A stretch of DNA of 64,000 nt, taken from assembly GCA_026392115.1 (NCBI GenBank), contig JAPLCQ010000086.1, positions 1-64,000 on the forward strand. The letters are read 5' to 3'. Of the stretch, positions 27,295-36,149 are shown piece by piece. Each line of letters starts with the position of its first letter. Position 1 is the first letter of the stretch. This DNA is from Armatimonadota bacterium. GTDB taxonomy: Bacteria > Armatimonadota > Chthonomonadetes > Chthonomonadales > CAJBBX01. Position numbers and translations under genes: made by a program. Under the pieces are notes generated by a model that was not told the DNA's origin, made no database searches, and saw nothing but the letters and a program-made list of their open reading frames with translations.

Positions 27295-27971
27295 GGCGCC
27301 ACCTCGAACTCTCGGATGCGCAGCTTGCGGAACCAGACCCGCCCGCCGTGGTTCTGGAGCATGATCGCGCCCGGTTGGCGGGCGAACCAGTCGGCACTGC
27401 CCTCCTCCTTGGCGAACTTGCTGCGCGCCAGCCGTTGCGACCAGTCGCTGGAGCCGATCTCGATCTCGATGGTCCTGACGCCGTTGAGCCAGTGCTCCAG
27501 GTGGTTGCCCCGGGCCACGATGCGCGAACGGTTCCACTTCCCCGCTTCGGCGGACCGGGCTTCTGGCGCGGGCGCGATCATGTTGTACAGGCTCGCCGTG
27601 GCGCCCAGATGCGACCGGCCCTCCCTGCCCTCGTCCCAGATCTGGTACTCGGGGCCCAGCCATGCGCCGTCCGGCACGCGGTGGAGGCGGTACTTCACGC
27701 CGCTGTTGGTCTTGGCGTCGACCTTCCACTCGAACTCAAGCTCGAAGTCGCGGTAGGTGGCCACGGTGAAGAGGTCGCCGGGCCGCCCCTCGACGGTGAG
27801 CGCGCCCTGCTCCACGCGCCAGCCCGCGGCGGGCGGGGCGCCGTCGGCCATGGTCCAGCCCTTCAGGCTCTTGCCGTCGAAGAGGGGCTTCCAGTCCGAT
27901 GCCTCTGCCACGGCGGCCAGGACCAGCACCGCGACGGCGGCTGCCAACGTGGCCCATGGTCTTCGCGTCAT
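27291..27971 (-). CDS. Secreted DUF1080 (3-keto-disaccharide hydrolase-like) protein
   Basis: 226 residues. Signal peptide (AVAVLVLAAVAEA), then WKPLFDGKSLKGWTMADG, the family's first motif, DFELEFEWKVDAKTNSGVKYR, YQIWDEG, and PGAIMLQNHGGRVWFRKLRIREF at the end. The laminin-G-like DUF1080 fold includes 3-ketoglucoside-cleaving enzymes. It overlaps the Gfo/Idh gene upstream and the Uma2 gene downstream by 4 nt each. The pairing with a Tat-exported oxidoreductase fits a 3-keto-sugar route: oxidise the sugar at C3, then cleave. Confidence 0.88.
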   Translation of the reverse strand: MTRRPWATLAAAVAVLVLAAVAEASDWKPLFDGKSLKGWTMADGAPPAAGWRVEQGALTVEGRPGDLFTVATYRDFELEFEWKVDAKTNSGVKYRLHRVPDGAWLGPEYQIWDEGREGRSHLGATASLYNMIAPAPEARSAEAGKWNRSRIVARGNHLEHWLNGVRTIEIEIGSSDWSQRLARSKFAKEEGSADWFARQPGAIMLQNHGGRVWFRKLRIREFEVAP

Positions 27972-29416
27972 ACCTTCTCGGGCACCTCGAAGCCCGGCCG
28001 GTACTCGCGGCTCACCATGGCGTTGGCCGCGTCGCTGTCGAGGAAGCGCTCACCGCGGGGGTCGAACTCCAACACCGGGCCCACGCGCAGACGGCTCGTC
28101 TTGGTGTCGACGCCGTTGCGGGCCAGGTGCTCCTCCATGCGCGCCAGCGTCTCGGCGGCCTGCGGAGCATCTTTGACCGACTGCTCCACCGCGTCCGGAT
28201 CGGCCTCGGCGCCCAGCCGGTAGCTGATGTTGCCCATGTGGCAAAGCGCGCTGGAGAGGTGGCCCTCGAGGATGTCGGCGTTCAGGTCCGAGACCTTGCG
28301 GCTGCGGACGCCCTCGATAAAGTTGGCGAAGTGGTCGCCGCCGCGGAAGCCCTTGCCGGTGAACTCGGCCATCTGCTTGCCGTCGCGGTCGAAGGCCTTG
28401 TTGCCTGCCACGTATCCGCCCTGGCACTCAATGATGTTGCCGATGTCCTGCCCCCGGTAGCGGTCCATGGCCTTGGCGCCGGTCCGCTCGGGCAGGCCGC
28501 GCACCTCGAAGATGAGCTTGGCGCGGCCGAACTCCAGCACCACGAACTGGGTGTTGGCCGTCTCGCCGTCATCCTCGTACCCCACGCGGCCGCCGATGCT
28601 GGTGACGCTGCCCGCCAGCCGGCCTTCGCCCAGCGCCCAGCGGGCGATGTCCATCTGGTGGATGCCCTGGTTGCCCAGGTCGCCGTTGCCGGAGTTCCAG
28701 ACCCAGTGCCAGTCGTAGTGGAGGCTCTTGCGGGTGAGCGGGAGCTTTTCGGCGGGGCCGCACCAGAGGTCGTAGTCGATGCCCGCGGGGATGGGCTGCG
28801 GGCCGTCCACCTTGCCGATGGAGGCGCGGCGCTTATAGCAGAGCGCGCGCGACACCTCGATGCGCCCGATGTGCCCCTCCCTCAGCCAGGCCCAGGCCTC
28901 GCGCCATTCGGCGCTGGACCGGCTCTGCGTTCCGGCCTGCACGATACGGTTGTACTTGCGCGCCGCGCGCACGGCCTGGCGCCCCTCCCAGATGTTGTGG
29001 GAGACGGGCTTCTCGACGTAGACATCCTTGCCCGCCTGGCAGGCCCAGACCGTGATCAGCGAGTGCCAATGGTTGGGCGTGGCGGTGGAGATGACGTCGA
29101 CGTCCTTGCGCTCGAGGAGCTTGCGGACGTCGGTGAAGGTCTCGACGGGGCTGCCCTTGTCGCGCAGCCGGCGGGCGCCGGCCTCCAGGATCGCGGCATC
29201 GACGTCGCAGAGGGCCACCACGCGGACGCCCTTCATGCCGCTGAATGCGTCGATGTGGCTCTGGCCCCGGCTCTTGAAGCCCACGACACCCACGCGGATG
29301 TCGTCGTTGGCGCCCGGCACATGCGCCCAAGCCGACGCCGGCAGGGAGAGCGCCCCCGCCGTGAACGCGGCTCCGCGCACGAAGCCGCGCCGGGTCATTC
29401 CGCCTTGCTGATCCAT
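27968..29416 (-). CDS. Tat-exported Gfo/Idh/MocA-family oxidoreductase
   Basis: 482 residues from ATG 29416, with AGGAGG 6 nt upstream. Tat signal with twin arginines (MTRRGFVRGAAFTAGALSLP). Rossmann motif VGVVGFKSRGQSH, CDVDAAILEAGARRL, TPNHWHSLITVWACQAGKDVYVEKP with the EKP motif, and GNQGIHQMDIARWALG. Close to the periplasmic GFOR-like group with bound NAD(P). Start of the operon through DUF1080, Uma2, the four-helix protein and the HzsA-like protein. Confidence 0.93.
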   Translation of the reverse strand: MDQQGGMTRRGFVRGAAFTAGALSLPASAWAHVPGANDDIRVGVVGFKSRGQSHIDAFSGMKGVRVVALCDVDAAILEAGARRLRDKGSPVETFTDVRKLLERKDVDVISTATPNHWHSLITVWACQAGKDVYVEKPVSHNIWEGRQAVRAARKYNRIVQAGTQSRSSAEWREAWAWLREGHIGRIEVSRALCYKRRASIGKVDGPQPIPAGIDYDLWCGPAEKLPLTRKSLHYDWHWVWNSGNGDLGNQGIHQMDIARWALGEGRLAGSVTSIGGRVGYEDDGETANTQFVVLEFGRAKLIFEVRGLPERTGAKAMDRYRGQDIGNIIECQGGYVAGNKAFDRDGKQMAEFTGKGFRGGDHFANFIEGVRSRKVSDLNADILEGHLSSALCHMGNISYRLGAEADPDAVEQSVKDAPQAAETLARMEEHLARNGVDTKTSRLRVGPVLEFDPRGERFLDSDAANAMVSREYRPGFEVPEKV

Positions 29417-29489
29417 GGGGTTCCTCCTGGCTGGATGCGCGCCTGCCTGATGAAGGAACGATACCTTAGGATGCGCGCATTGGGAAGGG

Positions 29490-30380
29490 CTACAGCAGGC
29501 CGCAAGCCCCCAGCGCCGCGCGCATGACCTCCCGCTCGCGCTCGTTGGCCGCCACGAGGGGCAGGCGAGGAGCGCCGCAAGGGACGCCAACCATCTCCAG
29601 GCCGGCCTTCAGCGGAGCGGGGCTGGGCGCCGTGGGCTGGAAGCAGGCCCGGACCATCGGGAGCATCTCGGCGTGGAGCCGCGCGGCCCCTGCCAGGTCG
29701 CCGCCGAAGAAGGCGTCGTGCATGGCGCGCATCCGTCGTCCGACCAGGTGCGCGGTGACGCTGACGACGCCCGTGGCGCCGATGGCCAGCATGGGGAGCA
29801 CCAGGCCGTCCTCGCCGCTGAAGAGCTCCAGTCCCGCCGGGGCGCCGGCCGCGATGTCGGTGGCCTGCAACAGGTTGCCCGAGGCCTCCTTGACGGCCAC
29901 GACGTTCTTCAGGTCGCGGGCGAGCCGCAGCGAGGTGGCGGCCTCCATGTTGACGCTGGTGCGGCCGGGCACATTGTAGAGCATGACCGGTACGTCGACA
30001 GCCTGCGCCACGGCGCGGAAGTGCTGGTAGAGGCCCTCCTGCGAGGGCTTGTTGTAGTAGGGGGTCACCAGCAGCAGGCCGTCTACGCCCAGGTCGGCGG
30101 CCTTGCGGGCCAGAGCCACGGAGCCGGCGGTGTCGTTGCTGCCGACGCCGGCGATGATCGGCCCGCGGCCGCGCGCGGCGCACCTGGCCAGGTCGAACAT
30201 CCGCAGCTTCTCGTCGGACGAGAGCACGGGCGATTCACCCGTGGTGCCGCAGACGATGAGCCCCTCGGTGCCGGTCTCGAACAGGTGGTCCACCAACCGC
30301 GCCACGGCCGGCTCGTCGATGCGCCCTTCGGCATCGAACGGCGTCACCATGGCCGTCAGCACGCGTCCCCATCTCGCCAT
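29490..30380 (-). CDS. dapA: 4-hydroxy-tetrahydrodipicolinate synthase
   Basis: 296 residues from ATG 30380 with GAGGGG upstream. Catalytic set: T46/T47 in CGTTGES, Y135 in YNVPGRT and Schiff-base K164 in VAVKEASGN. It condenses pyruvate with aspartate semialdehyde in lysine/diaminopimelate synthesis. It lies 38 nt downstream of asd, which makes its substrate. Confidence 0.97.
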   Translation of the reverse strand: MARWGRVLTAMVTPFDAEGRIDEPAVARLVDHLFETGTEGLIVCGTTGESPVLSSDEKLRMFDLARCAARGRGPIIAGVGSNDTAGSVALARKAADLGVDGLLLVTPYYNKPSQEGLYQHFRAVAQAVDVPVMLYNVPGRTSVNMEAATSLRLARDLKNVVAVKEASGNLLQATDIAAGAPAGLELFSGEDGLVLPMLAIGATGVVSVTAHLVGRRMRAMHDAFFGGDLAGAARLHAEMLPMVRACFQPTAPSPAPLKAGLEMVGVPCGAPRLPLVAANEREREVMRAALGACGLL

Positions 30381-30418
30381 CTTGTTGCGTTCCCCTCTGC
30401 CTCGCTGTGGCCCGGGCT

Positions 30419-31438
30419 CTAGGCGGACTGCTGCCGCATCCACTCCAGGGCGATCTGGAATCCGTTCAGCGCCGCGCCCTTCAGTATCTGGTCGCCGCAG
30501 ACGAACAGGTCGATGGCGTTGTCATTGGAGATGTCGGCCCGCACGCGCCCCACCAGCACCTCGTCGCGGCCGGTGGCCTCGATGGGCATCGGGAAGTGGC
30601 TCCGCTCGGGGTCATCCACGATCACCACGCCGGGGAACGAGGCCAGCGCGTCCCGGACCGCGTCGAGGCTCGGCCGCGCGCCCTCGAACTCCACGTTGAT
30701 GCTCTCGGAGTGGGCGCGGAGCACCGGCACGCGCACGCAGGTCGCCGTCACGCGCAGGTCGGGCTGGTGCAGGATCTTGCGCGACTCCAGCACCATCTTT
30801 CGCTCCTCCTCGTTGTAGCCGTCCTCGCCCACGGGCGTGTTGTGCGAGAAGAGGTTGAACGCGATGGGGTGCGGGAAGATGCGCGGCGTCGGCTTCTGGC
30901 CCAGCAGCACCTCGCGGCTCTGGTCCAGCAGCTCCTGCATGGCCTGCGCGCCCGCGCCGGAGGCGGCCTGGTAGGTCGAGACGACCATCCGGCGGATGGC
31001 GCCCACCTTCCGCAGCGGGGCCACGGCCATGAGCGCGATGATGGTGCTGCAGTTCGGGTTGGCCACGATGCCCTTGTGGAGCGCGATGTCCTCGGGGTTG
31101 ATCTCCGGCACCACCAGCGGCACTTCGGGGTCCATGCGGTAGGCCGACGAGTTGTCGATGACGATGGCCCCGGCGGCCACGGCGTGCGGCGCGAACTCGC
31201 GGCTGCGCCCGGCGCCCGCCGAGAAGAAGGCGATGTCGATGCCGTCGAACGACTCAGGCGTCAGCTCCTGGACGGCGACCTCGCGGCCGCAGAAGCGGAG
31301 CGCGCGCCCGGCAGAGCGTTTGGATGCGAGCAACCGCAACGAAGCCAGCGGGAACTCCCGCTGCTCGAGAAGCCGCAGGAACTCGGTGCCCACGGCGCCG
31401 GTGGCGCCAACGATCGCTACGTTGTACTCGCGAACCAT
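30419..31438 (-). CDS. asd: Aspartate-semialdehyde dehydrogenase
   Basis: 339 residues from ATG 31438, with GGGGG in SD position. Rossmann GATGAVGTEFLRLL at 11-24, active-site C130 in IVANPNCSTI, and the conserved VSTYQAASGAGAQAM and RVPVLRAHSESINVEF. It supplies aspartate semialdehyde to the adjacent dapA. Confidence 0.97.
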   Translation of the reverse strand: MVREYNVAIVGATGAVGTEFLRLLEQREFPLASLRLLASKRSAGRALRFCGREVAVQELTPESFDGIDIAFFSAGAGRSREFAPHAVAAGAIVIDNSSAYRMDPEVPLVVPEINPEDIALHKGIVANPNCSTIIALMAVAPLRKVGAIRRMVVSTYQAASGAGAQAMQELLDQSREVLLGQKPTPRIFPHPIAFNLFSHNTPVGEDGYNEEERKMVLESRKILHQPDLRVTATCVRVPVLRAHSESINVEFEGARPSLDAVRDALASFPGVVIVDDPERSHFPMPIEATGRDEVLVGRVRADISNDNAIDLFVCGDQILKGAALNGFQIALEWMRQQSA

Positions 31439-31603
31439 CACAGACCCCCGTAAAGACAAGTGATCCGGGCGGCTCATCAGCCGTCCGGGCGCAAACAGAA
31501 TGGCACAAATGCGCGCGGGGTGGCAAACGCCCGAGCCCCTCCGCGCGTGTGCCACACTGCATGCAGAGCCGCGCCTTGCGGCCACGCCCACCGGAGGCGC
31601 CCC

Positions 31604-33937
31604 ATGCGCACCGCCGCACTCTTTACGCTCGCGTCCAGCCTGTCGACGGCCGCCCTTGCCGGTCCGGCGACCGACCCACCCGACGCGCCGATCACGCATA
31701 TCGGGCTGGTGGCGCCGAGCATCGTCGGCGTCACGTTCCGGTGCGGCAAGGTGGAGTACGGCGTCCAGACGCCCTACGCCGCCCAGCCGGGCGACCGGGT
31801 CGACACGGGCAAGGACCTCTGGGTCTTCCGCGGCGGCAAGTTCCTCGGCGCCCTGGTCGGCAGGGATCGCAAGCTTATCTGGCTGCCCGACCGCCTGGTG
31901 GGCGAACCCTTCTGCGCCGACTGGGCCTCGCCTGCATCCTACCGCGTGGCGGTCGGACGCTCCGCCGTCGACGCCCCGGTGGCGGTCTACCGGAAGAGCA
32001 AGGCCGCCGACCTGGCCCGCACGGGCCCGTGGGAGTTTCGATCACCCACAGAGGATGTGATCTACCTCCGCCTGCCGCGGCCCGTGCCGCCGGGCGAGGC
32101 GATCAGCATCAGCTGCGGCGGGTCGCGGCCCTGGCGGCGGAGCCTCACGTTGGACCCGGCGCGCACGCGCAGCGAGGCGGTCCATGTCACGCAGATCGGC
32201 TTCCGACCGGACGACCCCGCCAAGCCCGCATTCCTCTCCTGCTGGATGGGCGACGGCGGCCCGCTCGCCTACGATCCGGCGCCCGCCTTCCGCGTGGTGG
32301 CCGATGCCGGCGGCAAGACGGCGCTCAGCGGCCGGGCGCGGCTGGGCAAGGCGGCGTCGGAGAAGGATGAGGACGCCTACGGCAACAACCACAACCTCGC
32401 CGACGTGTATGAGATGGACCTCTCGGGCCTGAAGACGCCCGGCCGCTACCGCGTGGTGGTCGAGGGCATCGGATGCTCGCACCCGTTCGTCGTCGCGCCC
32501 GATGTCTGGCGCAAGGCGTTCATCGTATCGGCAAGGGGCTTCTACCACCAACGCTCGGGCATCGCCCTGGGGCCTCCCTACACCACCTTCAGGCGGCCCA
32601 GGGCCTTCCATCCCGCCGACGGCCTGCGCGTCACCGAGAGCTCCACCGGCATAATGGACACCGGCAACGGCCTGGCCAACGAGGGGAGCAACTTCGGCAA
32701 CCTGGTGAAGGGCGCCACCGATCGCCCCGTGGCGAATGCCTGGGGCGGGACCATGGACGCCGGCGACTGGGACCGGCGCATCCAGCACCTCGACGCCTCC
32801 CGCCTGCTGCTGGAGCTGGTCGACCAGTTCCCCGCCACGTTCGGCGCGCTGGGCCTCAACATCCCCGAGAGCGGCAAGGGCCTGCCGGACGCCGCCGCCG
32901 AGGCGCTCTTCAACGTGGACTTCTACCGCCGCCTGCAGACGCCCGACGGCGGCATCCGCGGCGGCATCGAGTCCGAGGAGCACCCGCGCCAGGGCGAAGC
33001 GAGCTGGCAGGAGTCGCTCAGGGTCTACGCCTACGCGCCCTGCGTCTGGTCCAGCTACCTCTATGCGGGCGTGGCCGCACGGGCCGCGCGCGTGGTCGCG
33101 CCGCACAAGCCCGACCTGGCGAAGGCCTACCGCGAGAGCGCCCTGCGCGCCATGGCCTGGGGCGAGCGCGAACTGCCCTCCCGCGCCGACAAGAAGGACC
33201 CGCACGCCGTGCGCGACGCCCGGAACCTGGCGGCGGCCGAGATGTTCCGGCTCACCGGCGAGGCGCGGTGGCACGACCTCTTCCTGCGGACCACCGCCTT
33301 TGTACGGCCCGACGCCGAGCTGAACGTCTGGCAGGACCATGACCAGAGCGACGCGGCGTGGGTCTACCTCCGCACCGATCGGCCCGGTGTGCGCGCCGAC
33401 ATCCGGGCCAACTGCCGCGCCGCCCTGCTGCGCGAGGCCGACCAGCGCGTGGCGCAGGGCAAGCGCACGGCGTTCCACTGGACCGGCAACCCCTATCGTC
33501 CCTTCAACTGGGGCCTCTTCAGCGCGCCCGACGGCGTGACGCTGGCGCGGGCGCACGCCCTGACGGCCGACCCGCGCTACCTGCGGGCGCTGGCGCTCGC
33601 CTGCCAGCCCGGCGCGGGCGCCAACCCGAGCAACCTCTGCTACACCACCGGCGTCGGCCTCCGCAGCCCCGAGCATCCGCTCCATATCGACTCGCGGATC
33701 ACCCGTCAGCCGCCGCCGCCGGGCCTGACGGTGGGCGGTCCCAAGGATGTGGTGCGCGACAAGGACGGCTGGGAGCACAAGCTCTTGGCGCCCGTCACCG
33801 TCCCGCCTCCCGCCCGCTGGCCCAACGCCGAGGCCTACTTCGACGTCTTCTGGTACCCCAGCATGTGCGAGTTCACCATCCACAGCCCCATGGCGCAGAA
33901 CGCCTACAGCTGGGGCTACCTGGCCGCGCGGAAGTAG
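31604..33937 (+). CDS. Secreted GH9-family cellulase-like enzyme
   Basis: 777 residues from ATG 31604 (GGAGG upstream, signal peptide ending at ALAGPA). An Ig-like CelD_N-type domain ([56 protein letters not shown]) precedes the (alpha/alpha)6 barrel. [14 protein letters not shown] has the GH9 DAGD pair (D385, D388) expected to hold the base. The family's C-terminal acid Glu is probably the one in [12 protein letters not shown] near the end. Probably an endoglucanase or related beta-glucan hydrolase. Confidence 0.85.
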   Translation: MRTAALFTLASSLSTAALAGPATDPPDAPITHIGLVAPSIVGVTFRCGKVEYGVQTPYAAQPGDRVDTGKDLWVFRGGKFLGALVGRDRKLIWLPDRLVGEPFCADWASPASYRVAVGRSAVDAPVAVYRKSKAADLARTGPWEFRSPTEDVIYLRLPRPVPPGEAISISCGGSRPWRRSLTLDPARTRSEAVHVTQIGFRPDDPAKPAFLSCWMGDGGPLAYDPAPAFRVVADAGGKTALSGRARLGKAASEKDEDAYGNNHNLADVYEMDLSGLKTPGRYRVVVEGIGCSHPFVVAPDVWRKAFIVSARGFYHQRSGIALGPPYTTFRRPRAFHPADGLRVTESSTGIMDTGNGLANEGSNFGNLVKGATDRPVANAWGGTMDAGDWDRRIQHLDASRLLLELVDQFPATFGALGLNIPESGKGLPDAAAEALFNVDFYRRLQTPDGGIRGGIESEEHPRQGEASWQESLRVYAYAPCVWSSYLYAGVAARAARVVAPHKPDLAKAYRESALRAMAWGERELPSRADKKDPHAVRDARNLAAAEMFRLTGEARWHDLFLRTTAFVRPDAELNVWQDHDQSDAAWVYLRTDRPGVRADIRANCRAALLREADQRVAQGKRTAFHWTGNPYRPFNWGLFSAPDGVTLARAHALTADPRYLRALALACQPGAGANPSNLCYTTGVGLRSPEHPLHIDSRITRQPPPPGLTVGGPKDVVRDKDGWEHKLLAPVTVPPPARWPNAEAYFDVFWYPSMCEFTIHSPMAQNAYSWGYLAARK

Positions 33938-33995
33938 GGGCCGACCGGGAGTGGGCCGGAGACGCGCGGGATTCCGCAAAACAGGCGCGAAACGC

Positions 33996-34182
33996 TTGCG
34001 TCCCGGAGGCGTTCGGGTATAGTGTCAGATACGCCCCATCGGTGGGGCGGTGCCTGAGGTCCGAGAGAGTACTAGACGATGGTGACGCTAATCCGCCTGT
34101 CCGGCCGGTTGCCCGTCCAATCGCTTGCCTTTCCTCACCAGGGCACATTGACCATGCACATGCATCGGAAGGGGTCTCATTG
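33996..34182 (+). promoter_or_regulatory. Cold-shock gene promoter and long 5' leader
   Basis: TTGCGT (33996-34001), 16 bp, TATAGT (34018-34023). The transcript would carry a leader of about 150 nt before the ATG, as in cspA-type mRNAs that refold with temperature. Near its 5' end a perfect 7-bp stem with a TCGG tetraloop (34032-34038/34043-34049) stands out. SD GAAGGGG is near 34168. No other gene is seen in the 245-nt gap. Confidence 0.6.
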
Positions 34183-34392
34183 ATGGCGACCGGTACGGTC
34201 AAGTGGTTCAACGCAACCAAGGGTTACGGCTTCATCGCGCAGGATGACGGCGGCAGCGACGTCTTCGTGCACTTCAGCGCGATCCGCAGCTCGGGTTACC
34301 GCGAGTTGGCCGAGGGCCAGCGCGTGCAGTACGATGTTGAGAACGACACCCGCGGTAAGGGCCTCCGCGCGGCGAACGTCACTCCTATCTAA
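34183..34392 (+). CDS. Cold-shock domain protein
   Basis: 69 residues. [20 protein letters not shown] contains RNP1 (KGYGFI) and DVFVHFSAI contains RNP2; the length is typical of CspA-type OB-fold RNA chaperones. It shares a frame with a long spurious open frame from the GH9 gene, but its own start, SD, leader and terminator define it. Monocistronic. Confidence 0.97.
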   Translation: MATGTVKWFNATKGYGFIAQDDGGSDVFVHFSAIRSSGYRELAEGQRVQYDVENDTRGKGLRAANVTPI

Positions 34393-34423
34393 CTGCCGCA
34401 CTTCGGCTACCACAGAAACCAAC

Positions 34424-34448
34424 GGCCTCCCCGGTTCTCGGGGAGGCC
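34424..34448. terminator. Bidirectional hairpin terminator
   Basis: GGCCTCCCCG (34424-34433) and CGGGGAGGCC (34439-34448) make a perfect 10-bp stem with a GTTCT loop, 31 nt after the cold-shock stop and 25 nt before the end of the convergent gene at 34474. Only a weak T-run follows on either side. Confidence 0.75.
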
Positions 34449-34473
34449 GCGCTCTTGTCTGCCGGCCGATCGC

Positions 34474-35586
34474 CTACTGGCGCACGCCGCGCAGGCGGGC
34501 CAGCCAGAGGGTGTTGGCCTGATCCGCGCCGGGCGTCAGCGCCGCCAGGTCGATGAGCAGGACGGACTTGATCTTTTCGGGCGTCAGCTTGGCGCCGGGA
34601 TCCTTGGTGTCGTCCGACGGCGAGAAGGCGCTGAACGGCAGGTCCAGCTCCTTCGCCGCGCCGCCGCCAGCCAGGTCCGCCATCGTATTGAACTTGCCGC
34701 CGCCCACCTGCTCGATGATCACCGCGACCTTGGCATCCTTCGTCGAGGCCATCGTCAGCTTCAGCCGCACGGCGCCGGCCAGCTTGCCCGCCCGGATCGC
34801 GCGCATGGCGCCGGCGGGAGTGCCGGTCAGCTGCTTGTAGTCCAGCTTCAGCCCCTTGCCCGCGATGGGCTTGTCCGTCACCACCGTGGCCGCGCAGCCG
34901 CCCAACGGCATCCAGAGGAGCTGCGGCCGCACGAAGGAATCCAGCACGATATCGGCGCTTGCCGGTTCGGTGATCGGCTGTGAGCTCACCGTTACATCGT
35001 CGAGGAAGAGCGTGTGCGGTCCCGGCTTGATCCCCAGGATCTTGGCGGCCATCTCGGGATCGCCCTGCACGAAAATCTGGCCCATGTCGGCGAGGCCCAC
35101 CGCCGCCACCTGGTCGAGGTCGAGCTTGTTGTCGGGGTCCTTGGGATCGTTCTCGCCGTCCGAGAGCGAGAAGTCGTCGGCGCCCAGGTGGACCTCCTGC
35201 CAGACGTTGGCGGGGGCGAAGAAGGGCGCGATATATCGGGCCTCCTGCTCCTGGAGCACGATGATGAGTGCCGCCGCGTAGTCGGACTTGATCCAGAAGC
35301 GCAGCGACCGGGTGGCGGCGGGCAGACCGCCGGGGACTGGAACCAGGGCCAGGCTGACCTCGCCCTTCTTGACCTCGTACTCGAACTTCAGCGCGGACTT
35401 GCCGCTATGCGCCTGACCGGCTGCTTGTGTCAGCGATACACGGGCGGTGGCCCCCATGGCCGTCCAGCCGTGGTCGGTATCCTCGAAAGTGTGTTGCACC
35501 AGCGCCTGGGGCGCGGGCGTCTGGGCCAGGGCGGGCACGCAGAGCGCCGCCGCCAGGGCCGGACCGACCCACAGACCTCGTCTCAT
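34474..35586 (-). CDS. Secreted protein with two carbohydrate-binding-like domains
   Basis: 370 residues from ATG 35586, where a signal peptide begins (WVGPALAAALCVPALAQTP). Two beta-sandwich repeats are visible: HTFEDTDHGWTAMGATARVS...SLRFWIKSD...FLDDVTVS, then a second half with AVRLKLTMASTKDAKVAVIIEQ and a matching KIKSVLLIDLAAL. This resembles CBM11/CIA30-type domains. No catalytic motif was recognised. It may bind glucans outside the cell next to the GH9 enzyme. Confidence 0.6.
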   Translation of the reverse strand: MRRGLWVGPALAAALCVPALAQTPAPQALVQHTFEDTDHGWTAMGATARVSLTQAAGQAHSGKSALKFEYEVKKGEVSLALVPVPGGLPAATRSLRFWIKSDYAAALIIVLQEQEARYIAPFFAPANVWQEVHLGADDFSLSDGENDPKDPDNKLDLDQVAAVGLADMGQIFVQGDPEMAAKILGIKPGPHTLFLDDVTVSSQPITEPASADIVLDSFVRPQLLWMPLGGCAATVVTDKPIAGKGLKLDYKQLTGTPAGAMRAIRAGKLAGAVRLKLTMASTKDAKVAVIIEQVGGGKFNTMADLAGGGAAKELDLPFSAFSPSDDTKDPGAKLTPEKIKSVLLIDLAALTPGADQANTLWLARLRGVRQ

Positions 35587-35677
35587 CGCCGGACCTCCGA
35601 TCCTATTGCTGCGCGCCCACAGTCCAAGCGCGGTGCCGCGCACATCCAAAGACTACGCGCGGAGCGCCCGTCCGGTT

Positions 35678-36016
35678 TTACCCGGGAGGCCAGCCCAGCG
35701 CCCGGCCGCCCAGGATATGCATGTGGACGTGCATCACGAGTTGCCCGCCGTCGGGCCCATGGTTGACCACGACGCGGTAGCCCGACGCCTCGACGCCCAT
35801 GGCGCGCGCCGCCTTCACAGCCGCCTGCAGGTAGCGCCCGGCCAACCCCTCATCCGCCAGGTCGGCCAACGTGGCCACGTGGACTCGGGGTATCAGCACG
35901 CCGTGCAGGGGCGCCTGCGGGTCGATATCGCGAAAGGCGACGAACTCGTCGTCCTGGTACATGATGTCGGCGGGAATGGCCCCCGCGGCGATCTTGCAGA
36001 AGATGCATCCATCCAT
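35678..36016 (-). CDS. HIT-family nucleotide-binding protein
   Basis: 112 residues. CIFCKIAAGAIPADIMYQDD and the histidine triad HVHMH (H96, H98, H100) followed by ILGG are diagnostic of the Hint branch, which hydrolyses adenosine phosphoramidates. Full length for the family (105-120). Single gene. Confidence 0.96.
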   Translation of the reverse strand: MDGCIFCKIAAGAIPADIMYQDDEFVAFRDIDPQAPLHGVLIPRVHVATLADLADEGLAGRYLQAAVKAARAMGVEASGYRVVVNHGPDGGQLVMHVHMHILGGRALGWPPG

Positions 36017-36149
36017 GGTCCGGCCTCCTGGGTGTATGGCCCTACCGTTCGACGCGGAAGCCCCCCTCTCCTCCGGCGGCGCAAATCGCGTACACTACAG
36101 TGGACGGCCATGTGCTGGACTGCTTGGGTATGGGCCGCCGGGAGCCGCC

